Source: Oscillospiraceae bacterium | Lineage (GTDB): Bacteria; Bacillota; Clostridia; Oscillospirales; Ruminococcaceae | Assembly (NCBI GenBank): GCA_020024185.1 | Contig: JAHHUD010000038.1 | Span: 1-14,961, forward strand | Direction: 5' to 3' | DNA length: 14,961 nucleotides | In this document: piece after piece, positions 1 to 7,180 of the stretch | How positions within the stretch are numbered: the first letter of the stretch is position 1 | How the letters are laid out: each line of letters begins with the position of its first letter | Notes under the pieces: model-generated | The model's database searches: none | The model's input: only the letters and a program-made list of their open reading frames with translations | What the model was told of the DNA's origin: nothing | Made by a program: the position numbers and the translations under genes

Positions 1-350
1 CCTTTATCATAAAGTGTTTTAAAGATTTTTTTAACAGATTCTTCATGGTAAGAGTCTGTTGTTCTAATATATCTGTCGTATTTTACGTCAAGCATATCCC
101 AAAGAGCTTTAATATTGACTACAATTTCATCAACATATTCTTTCGGAGTTTTACCAACAGAAGCTGCTTTATCTTGAATTTTTTGACCATGTTCATCAGA
201 ACCAGTTAAAAATAATACATCATAGCCTTGCAATCTTTTGTATCTAGCTAAAGCATCACAAGCAACAGTTGTATAGCTGTGACCAATGTGAAGATTATCA
301 GAAGGATAATAAATTGGTGTTGTAATATAAAATTTCTTTTTTTCACTCAT
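1..350 (-). CDS. metG: Methionyl-tRNA synthetase, N-terminal 116 codons (partial, runs off left edge)
   Basis: This class I aminoacyl-tRNA synthetase charges tRNA-Met with methionine in the cytoplasm. Only the start of the Rossmann-fold catalytic domain is visible. The protein begins MSEKKKFYITTPIYYPSDN, with the class I signature HIGH at residues 21-24 and the MetRS-typical block FLTGSDEHGQKI near residues 47-58. The start at 350 fits the family N-terminus exactly, and a GAGG ribosome site lies about 11 bases upstream (361-365 region on the reverse strand). The KMSKS loop, anticodon-binding domain and any C-terminal tRNA-binding domain lie outside the window. The gene has its own consensus promoter (501-529) and a 5' region with a candidate leader ORF (388-480). 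The FemAB-like gene upstream is on the same strand with no strong terminator between, so read-through is possible. Identity is near certain. Confidence 0.97.
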   Translation of the reverse strand, partial: MSEKKKFYITTPIYYPSDNLHIGHSYTTVACDALARYKRLQGYDVLFLTGSDEHGQKIQDKAASVGKTPKEYVDEIVVNIKALWDMLDVKYDRYIRTTDSYHEESVKKIFKTLYDK

Positions 351-387
351 TGTATATAAACCTCGTAATTAAATTTTTTGCATAGAA

Positions 388-480
388 CTAAAAAATGATA
401 TAAGCGCTATTGCGCATTCGCATTCGTATCCTCACACAAGGGTATACAATAACTTTAGAAATGTAAAATCTTTTATCCAC
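388..480 (-). CDS. Candidate 30-codon leader peptide upstream of metG
   Basis: Between the metG promoter and the metG start lies a short ORF that starts with GTG (478-480) and ends with TAG (388-390), 37 bases before the metG ATG. A full AAAGGAG Shine-Dalgarno (488-494) sits 7 bases upstream of the GTG, stronger than the site of metG itself. The peptide is basic and ends CVRIRMRMRNSAYIIF. Two of its codons are AUG (residues 20 and 22), in an alternating Arg-Met run just before a GCGC-AATA-GCGC hairpin. Met codons in a leader of a Met-tRNA charging gene would suit attenuation or translational coupling, but this is inference. The predicted transcription start lies very close to the Shine-Dalgarno, which weakens the case unless another promoter reads through. 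I recognise no family. Confidence 0.4.
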   Translation of the reverse strand: MDKRFYISKVIVYPCVRIRMRMRNSAYIIF

Positions 481-500
481 AATAACGCTCCTTTCGCTAC

Positions 501-529
501 ATATTAAATATAATTTATAATTCTATCAA
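501..529 (-). promoter_or_regulatory. metG promoter
   Basis: On the reverse strand the sequence reads TTGATA (524-529), a 17-base spacer, then TAATAT (501-506). Both hexamers are close to the sigma-A consensus at ideal spacing. Transcription would start near 494, giving a 5' region of about 145 nucleotides before metG. This region has no T-box sequence (no TGGN'ACCGCG-type element) and no SAM riboswitch that I can recognise. Confidence 0.7.
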
Positions 530-559
530 AAAATTACAATCAATTCAACCCTGACAGAA

Positions 560-1582
560 TTATCCTCTTAATTTATCTCTTAATTTAAGTGCACTGCCTA
601 CAAGCTTGTCAGCAGCAGAGTTAAAAGTGATAGTAAACTCACCAGCTGTTTCTATAATATCTCCAAGGAATTTACACTTGAATAAATATACCTTATAAAG
701 TTCTTCATCTGTTTCTTCATCTGGTGCAATGCCTTGCATATCATAAGTGTGACAATTTCCATTTAAAGCCCATTTCATCATTTGCCATTGGAGATGGTCA
801 GTAGGGTGGATTTTTCTCATTTCATCTGTTGAACATCCATACACATGACTTGTTGTACCAGCATATTGTATAGAAAGACCACCGCATAAAGGTTTATCTT
901 CAAAATAACAGACAAATAATTTTGCATTGTCAGGAAAACTTTCGAGGATACTTTTTAGATATTCTTTAGAGCGTATTGAGAATTTTTTTCTTACGCCGGT
1001 TTCCTGATAAATTTTATAAAAGTCATCAAGATGCTCAATTCCTTCTTTACAAACAACATTATTTTTTGCTGAATAGCGGATATAATATCTTGTACGAGTA
1101 TTAAATTTTGCCAATAATTCATCTTCTGTTAAACCTTTGATATAATTCATCATATAGTTATATCTTGGCTGAATTGTATCATGGAAAGGTGCGTTTTCGT
1201 TTATAGAAAATCCACAGGATTTAAAAAAATCAATAGTTTCTTTATCAGTTGCAAGCACAAGAGGGTCGCAGATAAATTTATATCCATGATGTTTTTTTGC
1301 AACAGCTTTTATACCTTCAACAAGGTCGGTTAATACAGTTTTATCTGTATAATCACATACAGGACCTCTTGGGGCGTACATCATCCCAAAAGGACCAATT
1401 TTCTTTATAAGAATTGATACACCGCCAACAATTTTTCCATCATTGTCACGGCTAATAACAACTTCATTAATCCAGTCTTTTTTTACTTTTGCCCAATTGA
1501 CACTTTGTTGAAAAGCTCCTTTTTCATGACTTGAGCAGAAGTTTTCATATTCATCATATAATTTTCTATCTAAAATTTCCAT
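560..1582 (-). CDS. FemAB-family peptidoglycan aminoacyltransferase-like protein (tandem GNAT fold)
   Basis: 340 residues. Members of this family use aminoacyl-tRNA to add amino acids to the stem peptide of lipid II or peptidoglycan, at the inner face of the membrane. Family marks are: an N-terminal segment with FQQSVNWAKVKK (residues 24-35); GPFGMMYAPRGPV (63-75); the central basic stretch KFNTRTRYYIRYSAKNNV (159-176), matching the family's arginine-rich RxxxRxAxKxGV region; and a C-terminal YKVYLFKCKFLGDIIETAGEF (296-316), equivalent to the YxFKxxFGG...GE motif. No long coiled-coil arm like that of staphylococcal FemA is apparent. The start at 1582 is chosen over an in-frame ATG 25 codons upstream because GGAGG lies 7 bases before it and the extra residues would cover the promoter. 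Which residue is added (Gly, Ser, Ala or other) cannot be read from sequence. Monocistronic or followed by metG. Confidence 0.88.
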   Translation of the reverse strand: MEILDRKLYDEYENFCSSHEKGAFQQSVNWAKVKKDWINEVVISRDNDGKIVGGVSILIKKIGPFGMMYAPRGPVCDYTDKTVLTDLVEGIKAVAKKHHGYKFICDPLVLATDKETIDFFKSCGFSINENAPFHDTIQPRYNYMMNYIKGLTEDELLAKFNTRTRYYIRYSAKNNVVCKEGIEHLDDFYKIYQETGVRKKFSIRSKEYLKSILESFPDNAKLFVCYFEDKPLCGGLSIQYAGTTSHVYGCSTDEMRKIHPTDHLQWQMMKWALNGNCHTYDMQGIAPDEETDEELYKVYLFKCKFLGDIIETAGEFTITFNSAADKLVGSALKLRDKLRG

Positions 1583-1614
1583 TAAAAATCCTCCGTGCAT
1601 AAGTATACTTATAT

Positions 1615-1623
1615 AGTATAACA
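1615..1623 (-). promoter_or_regulatory. Extended -10 promoter for the FemAB-like gene
   Basis: The reverse strand reads TGTTATACT, a TGn-extended -10 element (TATACT at 1615-1620). The -35 region is weak (TGTTAT at 17 bases). A perfect 10-base palindrome AAGTATACTT (1601-1610) covers the expected start of transcription. The position is right for the gene starting at 1582. Confidence 0.55.
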
Positions 1624-1670
1624 CATAATATAAAAAAATAACAGTATTTTTATACATATATTAAATTGAC

Positions 1671-1699
1671 ATTTTAGTGTGTTTTTGTTACTCTAAAAT
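1671..1699. promoter_or_regulatory. Interrupted palindrome in the FemAB-like/thrE divergent region, possible operator
   Basis: ATTTTAGTGT (1671-1680), 9 bases, then ACTCTAAAAT (1690-1699) form an inverted repeat of 10 bases per arm with one mismatch. It overlaps a consensus -35 hexamer TTGACA at 1666-1671 that faces the exporter genes. The matching -10 is poor (TACTCT at 17 bases spacing). Placement between two divergent genes suits a repressor or activator site. No known regulator motif is recognised. Confidence 0.35.
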
Positions 1700-1735
1700 G
1701 TATAGTAAGAATAGAAATAAGCGAGAGAACTTATT

Positions 1736-2506
1736 ATGATTACAAATCAGGAACATATACTTAAAACAGCTTGTAAGCTTGGCAGAAATATTCTTGAAAA
1801 TGGCGGGGAAATATACAGAGTAGAAGAGTCAATAAACTATTTTTTAGAAGCATATGGAATTTTTGATGCACAAATTTTGGCAATACCATCAAGTATAATG
1901 GTTACTATTATTATAAATGATAAACCAGTGACGATGATTGAGCGAGTTAAGAATGTGACACAAAATCTTGATAAGCTTTCTAAATTTAATGACTTATCAA
2001 GGAAATGTTGCAAAAATACGCCACCATTGAACGAAGTTGAAAAGAAAATTGATAATATAAGAAAAGAAACAGAATATAAGTTTAGTACTTTGTTGCTTGC
2101 TTATGGATTTGCAGGTATGTTTTTTTGCCTATTTTGGAAAGGTGACTTACGAGATGGCATAGTTGCATTTATATGTGGATTATCTACAAAATATTGCGTT
2201 GATTATATGACAAAGAGAAAAGCAAATATTTTTTTTCTCAATGCAATATCAAGTGCTGTTATAGGTTATATAGCCATAGGATTTGTTAATTTTGGATTTG
2301 CAGAACATTATGATAAAATAATAATAGGTGCGATAATGTCTCTTGTCCCGGGAGTTCCTCTTACAAATGTTATGAGAGATATAATTGCAGGTGACATTAT
2401 TACGGGAACAGCAAAGCTGTCACAAGTGTTACTTATTGCAACAGCGATTGCTGTGGGAATTGCTATTGCGTTGTCTACGTCAATGATTTTGGGAGTGAAT
2501 ATATAA
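1736..2506 (+). CDS. ThrE/YjjP-type exporter subunit (ThrE N-terminal domain, DUF1212)
   Basis: 256 residues. This is the larger half of a split threonine/serine-exporter-family transporter; the E. coli counterpart is YjjP. A soluble N-terminal part of about 115 residues carries GRNILENGGEIYRVEESI (16-33) and LAIPSSIMVTI (48-58), both family hallmarks. About five hydrophobic segments follow (near 117-134, 139-157, 164-186, 194-212 and 228-252), with the signature LVPGVPLTNVMRDI at 203-216. The start has a modest GAGAG ribosome site. The stop codon directly abuts the ATG of the second subunit, which implies one mRNA and coupled translation. The substrate is uncertain: actinobacterial ThrE exports Thr/Ser, while YjjP-YjjB has been linked to succinate export. 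Confidence 0.88.
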   Translation: MITNQEHILKTACKLGRNILENGGEIYRVEESINYFLEAYGIFDAQILAIPSSIMVTIIINDKPVTMIERVKNVTQNLDKLSKFNDLSRKCCKNTPPLNEVEKKIDNIRKETEYKFSTLLLAYGFAGMFFCLFWKGDLRDGIVAFICGLSTKYCVDYMTKRKANIFFLNAISSAVIGYIAIGFVNFGFAEHYDKIIIGAIMSLVPGVPLTNVMRDIIAGDIITGTAKLSQVLLIATAIAVGIAIALSTSMILGVNI

Positions 2507-2953
2507 ATGTTGTTAGATTATATTGTTCCTTGTATATACGCTTTTTTTGCTTGTTTTGCATTTTGTTTGGTTTTCATTATAAAAGATAAAAATGTAATTT
2601 TAATATCATGTCTTGGCGGCTCATTAGGCTGGTTTGCATATTTATTGGCAGGTCAATTTATGAGCGTTGTTTCTCAAAATCTTGTGGCAGCAATTGTCGT
2701 GGGTCTATTTGCAGAGATAATGTCAAGAGTTATGAAAGCTCCAGCAACAATTTTTCTTATTATCGGAATATTACCGATGGTTCCAGGTGGTGGTATATAC
2801 TACACAATGGAGTATGCAGTTTACGGTAATACAGAAATGTTTTTGGAAAAAGGGTTGCAGACATTCGCTATTTCAGCAGCTATTGCCTTTGGAGTTTCAA
2901 TTTCATCATCTATTTTTCGTCTTTTTAGGTATAATAAGTGCAACTCAAAATAA
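2507..2953 (+). CDS. ThrE/YjjB-type exporter subunit (ThrE_2 domain, DUF3815)
   Basis: 148 residues, the smaller partner of the split exporter encoded immediately upstream; the E. coli counterpart is YjjB. Four to five hydrophobic segments are visible (about 5-25, 30-50, 57-71, 79-95 and 118-138). The family motif appears as APATIFLIIGILPMVPGGG (78-96) followed by IYYTMEYAVYG. Its ATG follows the upstream TAA without any gap, and its ribosome site GGGAG (2491-2495) lies inside the end of the first gene, so translation is probably coupled. The two proteins together rebuild the domain content of full-length ThrE. No strong terminator follows, so read-through would meet the riboswitch terminator at 3142-3181. 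Confidence 0.87.
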   Translation: MLLDYIVPCIYAFFACFAFCLVFIIKDKNVILISCLGGSLGWFAYLLAGQFMSVVSQNLVAAIVVGLFAEIMSRVMKAPATIFLIIGILPMVPGGGIYYTMEYAVYGNTEMFLEKGLQTFAISAAIAFGVSISSSIFRLFRYNKCNSK

Positions 2954-3007
2954 AATAATAATATATAGTTAAATTACCTAAGACATAAAATTTAAACTTA
3001 AAAAATA

Positions 3008-3036
3008 TTGACAAAACTAAAAAAATCATTTATTAT
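3008..3036 (+). promoter_or_regulatory. Promoter of the riboswitch-ATPase transcript
   Basis: A perfect -35 TTGACA (3008-3013), a 17-base spacer and TATTAT (3031-3036). Transcription would begin near 3043, just ahead of the aptamer. This is among the best promoters in the window. Confidence 0.8.
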
Positions 3037-3045
3037 ATACTACAA

Positions 3046-3181
3046 TATTGAGGGAGTAGTTGGACACATAGTTTTACAAAACATGTGTGTTTTAAGTCAA
3101 CATCATGGCGCATAATATAAGCCTGGCTTAGAAGTAATAACAAGACTCATATACAGTTTTTTCTGTATATGAGTCTTTTTT
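3046..3181 (+). promoter_or_regulatory. yybP-ykoY family Mn2+ riboswitch with terminator expression platform
   Basis: The aptamer opens with TGAG-GGAGTAG (3049-3059) and closes with ACAAGA-CTCA (3140-3149). TGAG and CTCA form helix P1 around the family's conserved GGAGUAG and CAAGA strands. Between them lie a hairpin ACACAT/ATGTGT and the conserved GTCAACAT-CATGG segment, then a GGC/GCC helix. The 3' strand of P1 is also part of the 5' arm of a 15-bp terminator (3142-3177). Aptamer folding and termination are therefore mutually exclusive, which is an ON switch: Mn2+ binding should release transcription of the ATPase. This family is known to sense Mn2+ and to control Mn2+ exporters, including P-type ATPases. 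Confidence 0.88.
3142..3181 (+). terminator. Riboswitch-controlled intrinsic terminator
   Basis: A perfect 15-bp stem, AAGACTCATATACAG (3142-3156) with CTGTATATGAGTCTT (3163-3177), a loop of six T residues and a T tail. It ends about 50 bases before the ATPase start. It contains the closing strand of riboswitch helix P1. Confidence 0.92.
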
Positions 3182-3233
3182 ATTATATAAAATGCTGGAT
3201 ATACTATTCTCAATAATTTAAAGGGAGGATTTT

Positions 3234-5864
3234 ATGAAATTTTATAATCAAAAAATAAGTGAAGTGTTTGCTCACTTAAAAAGTGGTGAAAATGGCTTAT
3301 CAAGTCAACAAGCACAAGAAGTACTTGCTAAAAACGGACCAAACAAATTGGATGAAGCAGAAAAAATTACGATATTACAAAGATTTATAACACAGCTTAA
3401 AGACCCGATGATTATAATTTTGCTTGCAGCTGCTGCAGTAAGCTTTGCAACATCGTTGTACAGCGGAGAAAGTTTTACAGATGTTATTATAATCCTTGCA
3501 GTTGTTCTTTTGAATGCAGTTATGGGTGTTTATCAAGAAAGTAAAGCAGAAAAAGCTATTGAAGCTTTAAGCAAAATGACGGCGGCAACAAGCAAGGTTA
3601 TACGAGATGGAAAACAGATTGTTATTGAGTCATCAGAACTTGTAGAAGGTGATGTTATTGTTCTTGAAGCAGGTGATGCAGTTCCGGCTGATGCAAGAAT
3701 TATAGAATGTTTCTCTTTAAAAGCAGAAGAAGCAGCGCTGACCGGTGAAAGTGTACCGGTAAACAAAATAAGTGATGTTCTTGAAAGTGAAGATGGAAAG
3801 GACATTACTCTTGGTGATAGAAAAAATATGGTGTATATGGGTTCATCTGTAGTGTATGGCAGAGGCAAGGCTGTTATCACAGGTACAGGTATGAATACTG
3901 AAATGGGCAAAATTGCTGATGCACTTATTAAAACAAAAGATAATGAAACACCTTTGCAGAAAAAACTGGGACAGCTTGGTAAAACTCTAAGTGTAATAGT
4001 TTTGGGTATTTGCATTTTTATTTTTGCATTTGGTCTTATAAGAAACGGCAACTTTGAAGGTAAGGCTATTCTTGAAACATTTATGGTGGCAGTATCTTTG
4101 GCTGTTGCAGCAATTCCAGAGGGTCTTGCAACTGTTGTAACACTTGTTCTTAGTATTGGTGTTACAAATATGTCAAAACGTCATGCAGTTATTCGTCAAC
4201 TTACAGCAGTAGAAACTCTTGGTTGTGCTCAGATAATTTGTTCTGATAAAACAGGTACACTTACACAAAACAAAATGACAGTTACAGATTTCTATGGTGA
4301 AGAAAAAATTCTCTGTAAAGCTATGGCACTTTGTAATGATGCAAGACTTGAAAATAATGAAGCAGTTGGTGAAGCTACAGAAGCTGCACTTGTAAATTTT
4401 GCATTCAAAAATAGTTTAAATAAAACAGAACTTGATAGAGATTTTCCACGTGTAGCAGAAGCTCCATTTGACTCTTCAAGAAAAATGATGAGTACAGTGC
4501 ATAATGTTGATGGAGTTATTACTCAATATACAAAAGGTGCACCAGACGAAATTCTTAAAAGATGTACACAATATTTTGAAAATGGTAAAGTGTTACCTCT
4601 TACACAAGAAAAAATTAATGAAATTTTAAATCAAAACAAAAATTTTGCAGACCAAGCTTTGCGTGTTCTTGCTGCTGCATATAAAGAATATACAAATGTT
4701 CCGGAAGACCAGTCACCTGAAAATCTTGAAAGAGAAATGATTTTTATAGGTCTTACCGGTATGATTGACCCAGTTAGACCAGAAGTTGTAGAAGCTATTA
4801 AACAATGTAAACGTGCAGGTATTCGTCCGGTTATGATTACTGGAGACCACAAAGATACAGCTGTTGCAATAGCTAAAGAACTTGGTATTCTTACAGATGA
4901 AAGTCAGGCTCTTAGTGGTAGTCAACTTGATGAAATCAATGAAAAAGAATATTTTGAAAATATTGAAAAATATTCAGTATATGCAAGAGTTCAGCCACAA
5001 CATAAGACTAAAATTGTTAAAACATTTAAACAAAAAGGCTATGTATGCGCTATGACAGGTGATGGTGTTAACGATGCTCCAAGTATTAAAACATCAGACA
5101 TTGGTATTGCAATGGGTATAACTGGTACAGATGTAACAAAAAATGTTGCAGATATGGTGCTTAGTGATGATAACTTTGCAACAATTGTTGGTGCGGTAGA
5201 AGAAGGAAGACGAATTTATGACAATATCAGAAAATCAATTCAATTTCTTCTTGGTTCAAATATGAGCGAAGTTTTGGGTATATTTGTAGCAACAATTATG
5301 GGATTCACACTTCTTAAACCGGTACATCTTTTGTGGATTAACCTTATTACAGACAGTTTGCCAGCTTTGGCTCTTGGTATGGAAAAAGCTGAAGGTGATG
5401 TTATGGCAAGACCACCAAGAGAAAGTTCAAGTGGTATTTTCTCAGATGGTCTTGGTATAGATGTTTTATATCAAGGTATTATGGTAGCTGTTCTTACACT
5501 AAGTGCTTATTTTATAGGTCACTATATGGAAAGTGGTGTTTGGGAAATTGCAAATAGTCCAGACGGTATGACAATGGCTTTCCTTACAATGAGCATGGCT
5601 GAAATCTTCCACGGATTTAACATGAGAAGTCGTCGTCAAAGTGTATTTAAACTTAAAAACCATAATATGTACCTTATTGGTTCTATGATTTTAAGTCTTA
5701 TTCTTACAACAACAGTAATATATGTTCCTTTCCTTAGCAATGCATTTGGTTTCGAACATATAAGTATTATGGAATATGCAGTTGCTATGGCACTTGCACT
5801 TAGCGTTATTCCAATTGTTGAAATAGTAAAATTTTTCCAAAGAAAAATTGCTAAAAACAGATAA
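3234..5864 (+). CDS. P-type (P2A) Ca2+/Mn2+-transporting ATPase
   Basis: 876 residues, full length for bacterial SERCA/PMR1-like pumps, which export divalent cations across the membrane using ATP. An N-terminal cation-ATPase domain (1-70) comes first. The actuator loop has TGES at 170-173 and TM4 has PEGL at 295-298. The phosphorylated aspartate is D338 in DKTGTLT. The nucleotide-binding domain has KGAPDE (434-439), followed by TGD (536-538) and the hinge TGDGVND (608-614). Likely ion ligands are N676 and E679 (TM5), N703 and D707 (TM6, INLITDSLPA) and E790 (TM8, MSMAEIF). The start has GGGAGG at good spacing. The upstream Mn2+ riboswitch argues that Mn2+ export is the physiological role, as for Lactococcus YoaB and pneumococcal MgtA. 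Ca2+ transport remains possible. Monocistronic, closed by a terminator at 5871. Confidence 0.93.
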   Translation: MKFYNQKISEVFAHLKSGENGLSSQQAQEVLAKNGPNKLDEAEKITILQRFITQLKDPMIIILLAAAAVSFATSLYSGESFTDVIIILAVVLLNAVMGVYQESKAEKAIEALSKMTAATSKVIRDGKQIVIESSELVEGDVIVLEAGDAVPADARIIECFSLKAEEAALTGESVPVNKISDVLESEDGKDITLGDRKNMVYMGSSVVYGRGKAVITGTGMNTEMGKIADALIKTKDNETPLQKKLGQLGKTLSVIVLGICIFIFAFGLIRNGNFEGKAILETFMVAVSLAVAAIPEGLATVVTLVLSIGVTNMSKRHAVIRQLTAVETLGCAQIICSDKTGTLTQNKMTVTDFYGEEKILCKAMALCNDARLENNEAVGEATEAALVNFAFKNSLNKTELDRDFPRVAEAPFDSSRKMMSTVHNVDGVITQYTKGAPDEILKRCTQYFENGKVLPLTQEKINEILNQNKNFADQALRVLAAAYKEYTNVPEDQSPENLEREMIFIGLTGMIDPVRPEVVEAIKQCKRAGIRPVMITGDHKDTAVAIAKELGILTDESQALSGSQLDEINEKEYFENIEKYSVYARVQPQHKTKIVKTFKQKGYVCAMTGDGVNDAPSIKTSDIGIAMGITGTDVTKNVADMVLSDDNFATIVGAVEEGRRIYDNIRKSIQFLLGSNMSEVLGIFVATIMGFTLLKPVHLLWINLITDSLPALALGMEKAEGDVMARPPRESSSGIFSDGLGIDVLYQGIMVAVLTLSAYFIGHYMESGVWEIANSPDGMTMAFLTMSMAEIFHGFNMRSRRQSVFKLKNHNMYLIGSMILSLILTTTVIYVPFLSNAFGFEHISIMEYAVAMALALSVIPIVEIVKFFQRKIAKNR

Positions 5865-5870
5865 TTAGTA

Positions 5871-5906
5871 AAACCCTATATCATTGAAAGATGATATAGG
5901 GTTTTT
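5871..5906 (+). terminator. Terminator after the P-type ATPase
   Basis: A 14-bp perfect stem AAACCCTATATCAT/ATGATATAGGGTTT with a 6-base loop and a T5 tail, starting 7 bases after the stop codon. Confidence 0.93.
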
Positions 5907-5910
5907 ATTA

Positions 5911-5943
5911 AACAAAAGGTGCTTACTGATAAAAGTAAGCACC
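5911..5943 (-). terminator. Terminator after deoB
   Basis: On the reverse strand GGTGCTTACT (5934-5943), a 6-base loop and AGTAAGCACC (5918-5927), followed by TTTTGTTT. It faces the ATPase terminator a few bases away, so the convergent genes are separated by back-to-back terminators. Confidence 0.85.
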
Positions 5944-5949
5944 AAAATT

Positions 5950-7122
5950 TTATTTTAATATTTTATTTAAAATACTGTCAGCATCAGCAGAAGCTTTTAC
6001 ACCAAGATAGTCTGCGACAGTTGCACCTATATGTGCAAACGATGTTATTGTTCCAATATTATTATTTTCTTTTATATTTTCTCCATAAATTATAAGAGGA
6101 ACACATTCACGAGAGTGGTCTGTGCTAGGAGTTCCAGGGTCACAGCCATGGTCAGCAGTGATAATCAATATATCATCTTTTTTAAGTTTTGATAAAAGCT
6201 GTTCAAGCTGTTTATCAAATTCAGACATAGCGTTTGCATAACCATCAACATTGTTTCTGTGACCATAAACCATATCAAAATCAACAAGGTTAATGAATGC
6301 TAGACCATCAAAATCTCTATCAGCAAGCTCTAAAGTTACTTGCATACCATGAGTATTGCCAGTTGTCTTGATTTTCTCTGTAATACCTTCACCGTCAAAA
6401 ATATCGTAAATTTTACCAACACCAATTACATCTTTACCAGCAGATTTAAGATAATCTAAAACTGTTTTCTTTGGTGGTTTTAATGAATAGTCATGACGAT
6501 TTGATGTGCGTTGAAATTCTCCTTTTTTATTTCCGATAAAAGGTCTTGCAATAACACGACCGACTGCATGCTCACCTGTAAGCATATCTCTTGCAATTTG
6601 ACAATATTCATATAATTTCTCAACTGGAACCACGGCTTCATTAGCGGCAACTTGAAAAACACTATCAGCAGAAGTATATACAATTAAATCACCAGTTTTT
6701 ATATGCTCTTCGCCATAGTCATTTATAACATCTGTACCAGAATAAGGAAGATTACACAATACATTTTTACCAGTAAGTTTTTTATACTTTTCAATCACTT
6801 CTTTAGGAAAACCATTAGGATATACAGGCAGTGCTTTGTCACTTTCAACACCCATAATTTCCCAGTGACCAATAGTTGTGTCTTTTCCGTTTGAAGCTTC
6901 TCTTACTCTAGCAAAGCTTGCAACAGGGCTAGTATATTTATTACAACAATCAACTTCATCAATATTAAAAAGACCAAGTTTTGCAAGATTTGGTGTATCA
7001 AATTTATCACTTTTAGATATTGATAGTAAAGTGTTGCTTCCTTTATCTCCAAATTTATCAGCATCCGGCATACCACCAATACCAAAACTGTCAAGAACAA
7101 TTAAAAATACTCTTTTACTCAT
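5950..7122 (-). CDS. deoB: Phosphopentomutase
   Basis: 390 residues, the normal family length. It interconverts (deoxy)ribose 1-phosphate and 5-phosphate, linking nucleoside salvage to the pentose phosphate pathway in the cytoplasm. It belongs to the alkaline phosphatase superfamily and binds two Mn2+ ions. Visible motifs are VLDSFGIGGMPDADKFG (9-25, metal ligand D11), the phosphoacceptor threonine region KDTTIGHWE (80-88), YTSADSVFQVAANE (149-162), DFDMVYGHRN (281-290, metal ligands D283 and H288) and ITADHGCDPGTPSTDHS (321-337, with D324, H325 and H336). The start at 7122 is chosen over an in-frame ATG 21 codons upstream because GAGGTG lies 7 bases before it and the family N-terminus is MxKR(V/I)xLIVLDSFG. 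Unlike in many Firmicutes, no deoC, pnp or pdp gene is adjacent. Confidence 0.97.
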   Translation of the reverse strand: MSKRVFLIVLDSFGIGGMPDADKFGDKGSNTLLSISKSDKFDTPNLAKLGLFNIDEVDCCNKYTSPVASFARVREASNGKDTTIGHWEIMGVESDKALPVYPNGFPKEVIEKYKKLTGKNVLCNLPYSGTDVINDYGEEHIKTGDLIVYTSADSVFQVAANEAVVPVEKLYEYCQIARDMLTGEHAVGRVIARPFIGNKKGEFQRTSNRHDYSLKPPKKTVLDYLKSAGKDVIGVGKIYDIFDGEGITEKIKTTGNTHGMQVTLELADRDFDGLAFINLVDFDMVYGHRNNVDGYANAMSEFDKQLEQLLSKLKKDDILIITADHGCDPGTPSTDHSRECVPLIIYGENIKENNNIGTITSFAHIGATVADYLGVKASADADSILNKILK

Positions 7123-7148
7123 ATTTTTCACCTCACATGTATAAAATG

Positions 7149-7165
7149 AAATGGAAAATCCATTT
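7149..7165. promoter_or_regulatory. Palindrome at the deoB transcription start, possible operator
   Basis: AAATGGAAAATCCATTT is a perfect inverted repeat of 7-base arms around a 3-base centre. It lies directly downstream of the deoB -10 element, over the expected transcription start. It shares the core ATGGAAAAT with a second palindrome upstream of pyk (7262-7283). A repressor site is inferred; no known motif is recognised. Confidence 0.4.
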
Positions 7166-7171
7166 GTAATT

Positions 7172-7180
7172 ATTATACCA
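7172..7180 (-). promoter_or_regulatory. deoB promoter, extended -10
   Basis: The reverse strand reads TGGTATAAT: a perfect -10 hexamer (7172-7177) with a TGn extension. The -35 is weak (TAACTT or TTAACT at 17-18 bases). It lies about 50 bases before the deoB start. Confidence 0.65.

Noticed and set aside
351..500. T-box or SAM riboswitch in the metG leader
   Set aside because: The leader is only about 145 bases, has no T-box consensus, no terminator hairpin and none of the conserved SAM-aptamer blocks.
1583..1657. N-terminal extension of the FemAB-like protein by 25 codons
   Set aside because: The extra residues would read through the ribosome site and the extended -10 promoter, and the ATG at 1582 has a far better ribosome site.
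2608..2972. Two short plus-strand frames overlapping the second exporter subunit
   Set aside because: They lie inside a gene with clear ThrE_2 motifs, lack ribosome sites and have translations without any recognisable pattern.
3533..4051. 172-codon open frame on the reverse strand within the ATPase gene
   Set aside because: It is antisense to an intact, motif-complete P-type ATPase; it has a Ser/Pro/Ile-rich composition expected from the complement and no recognisable domain.
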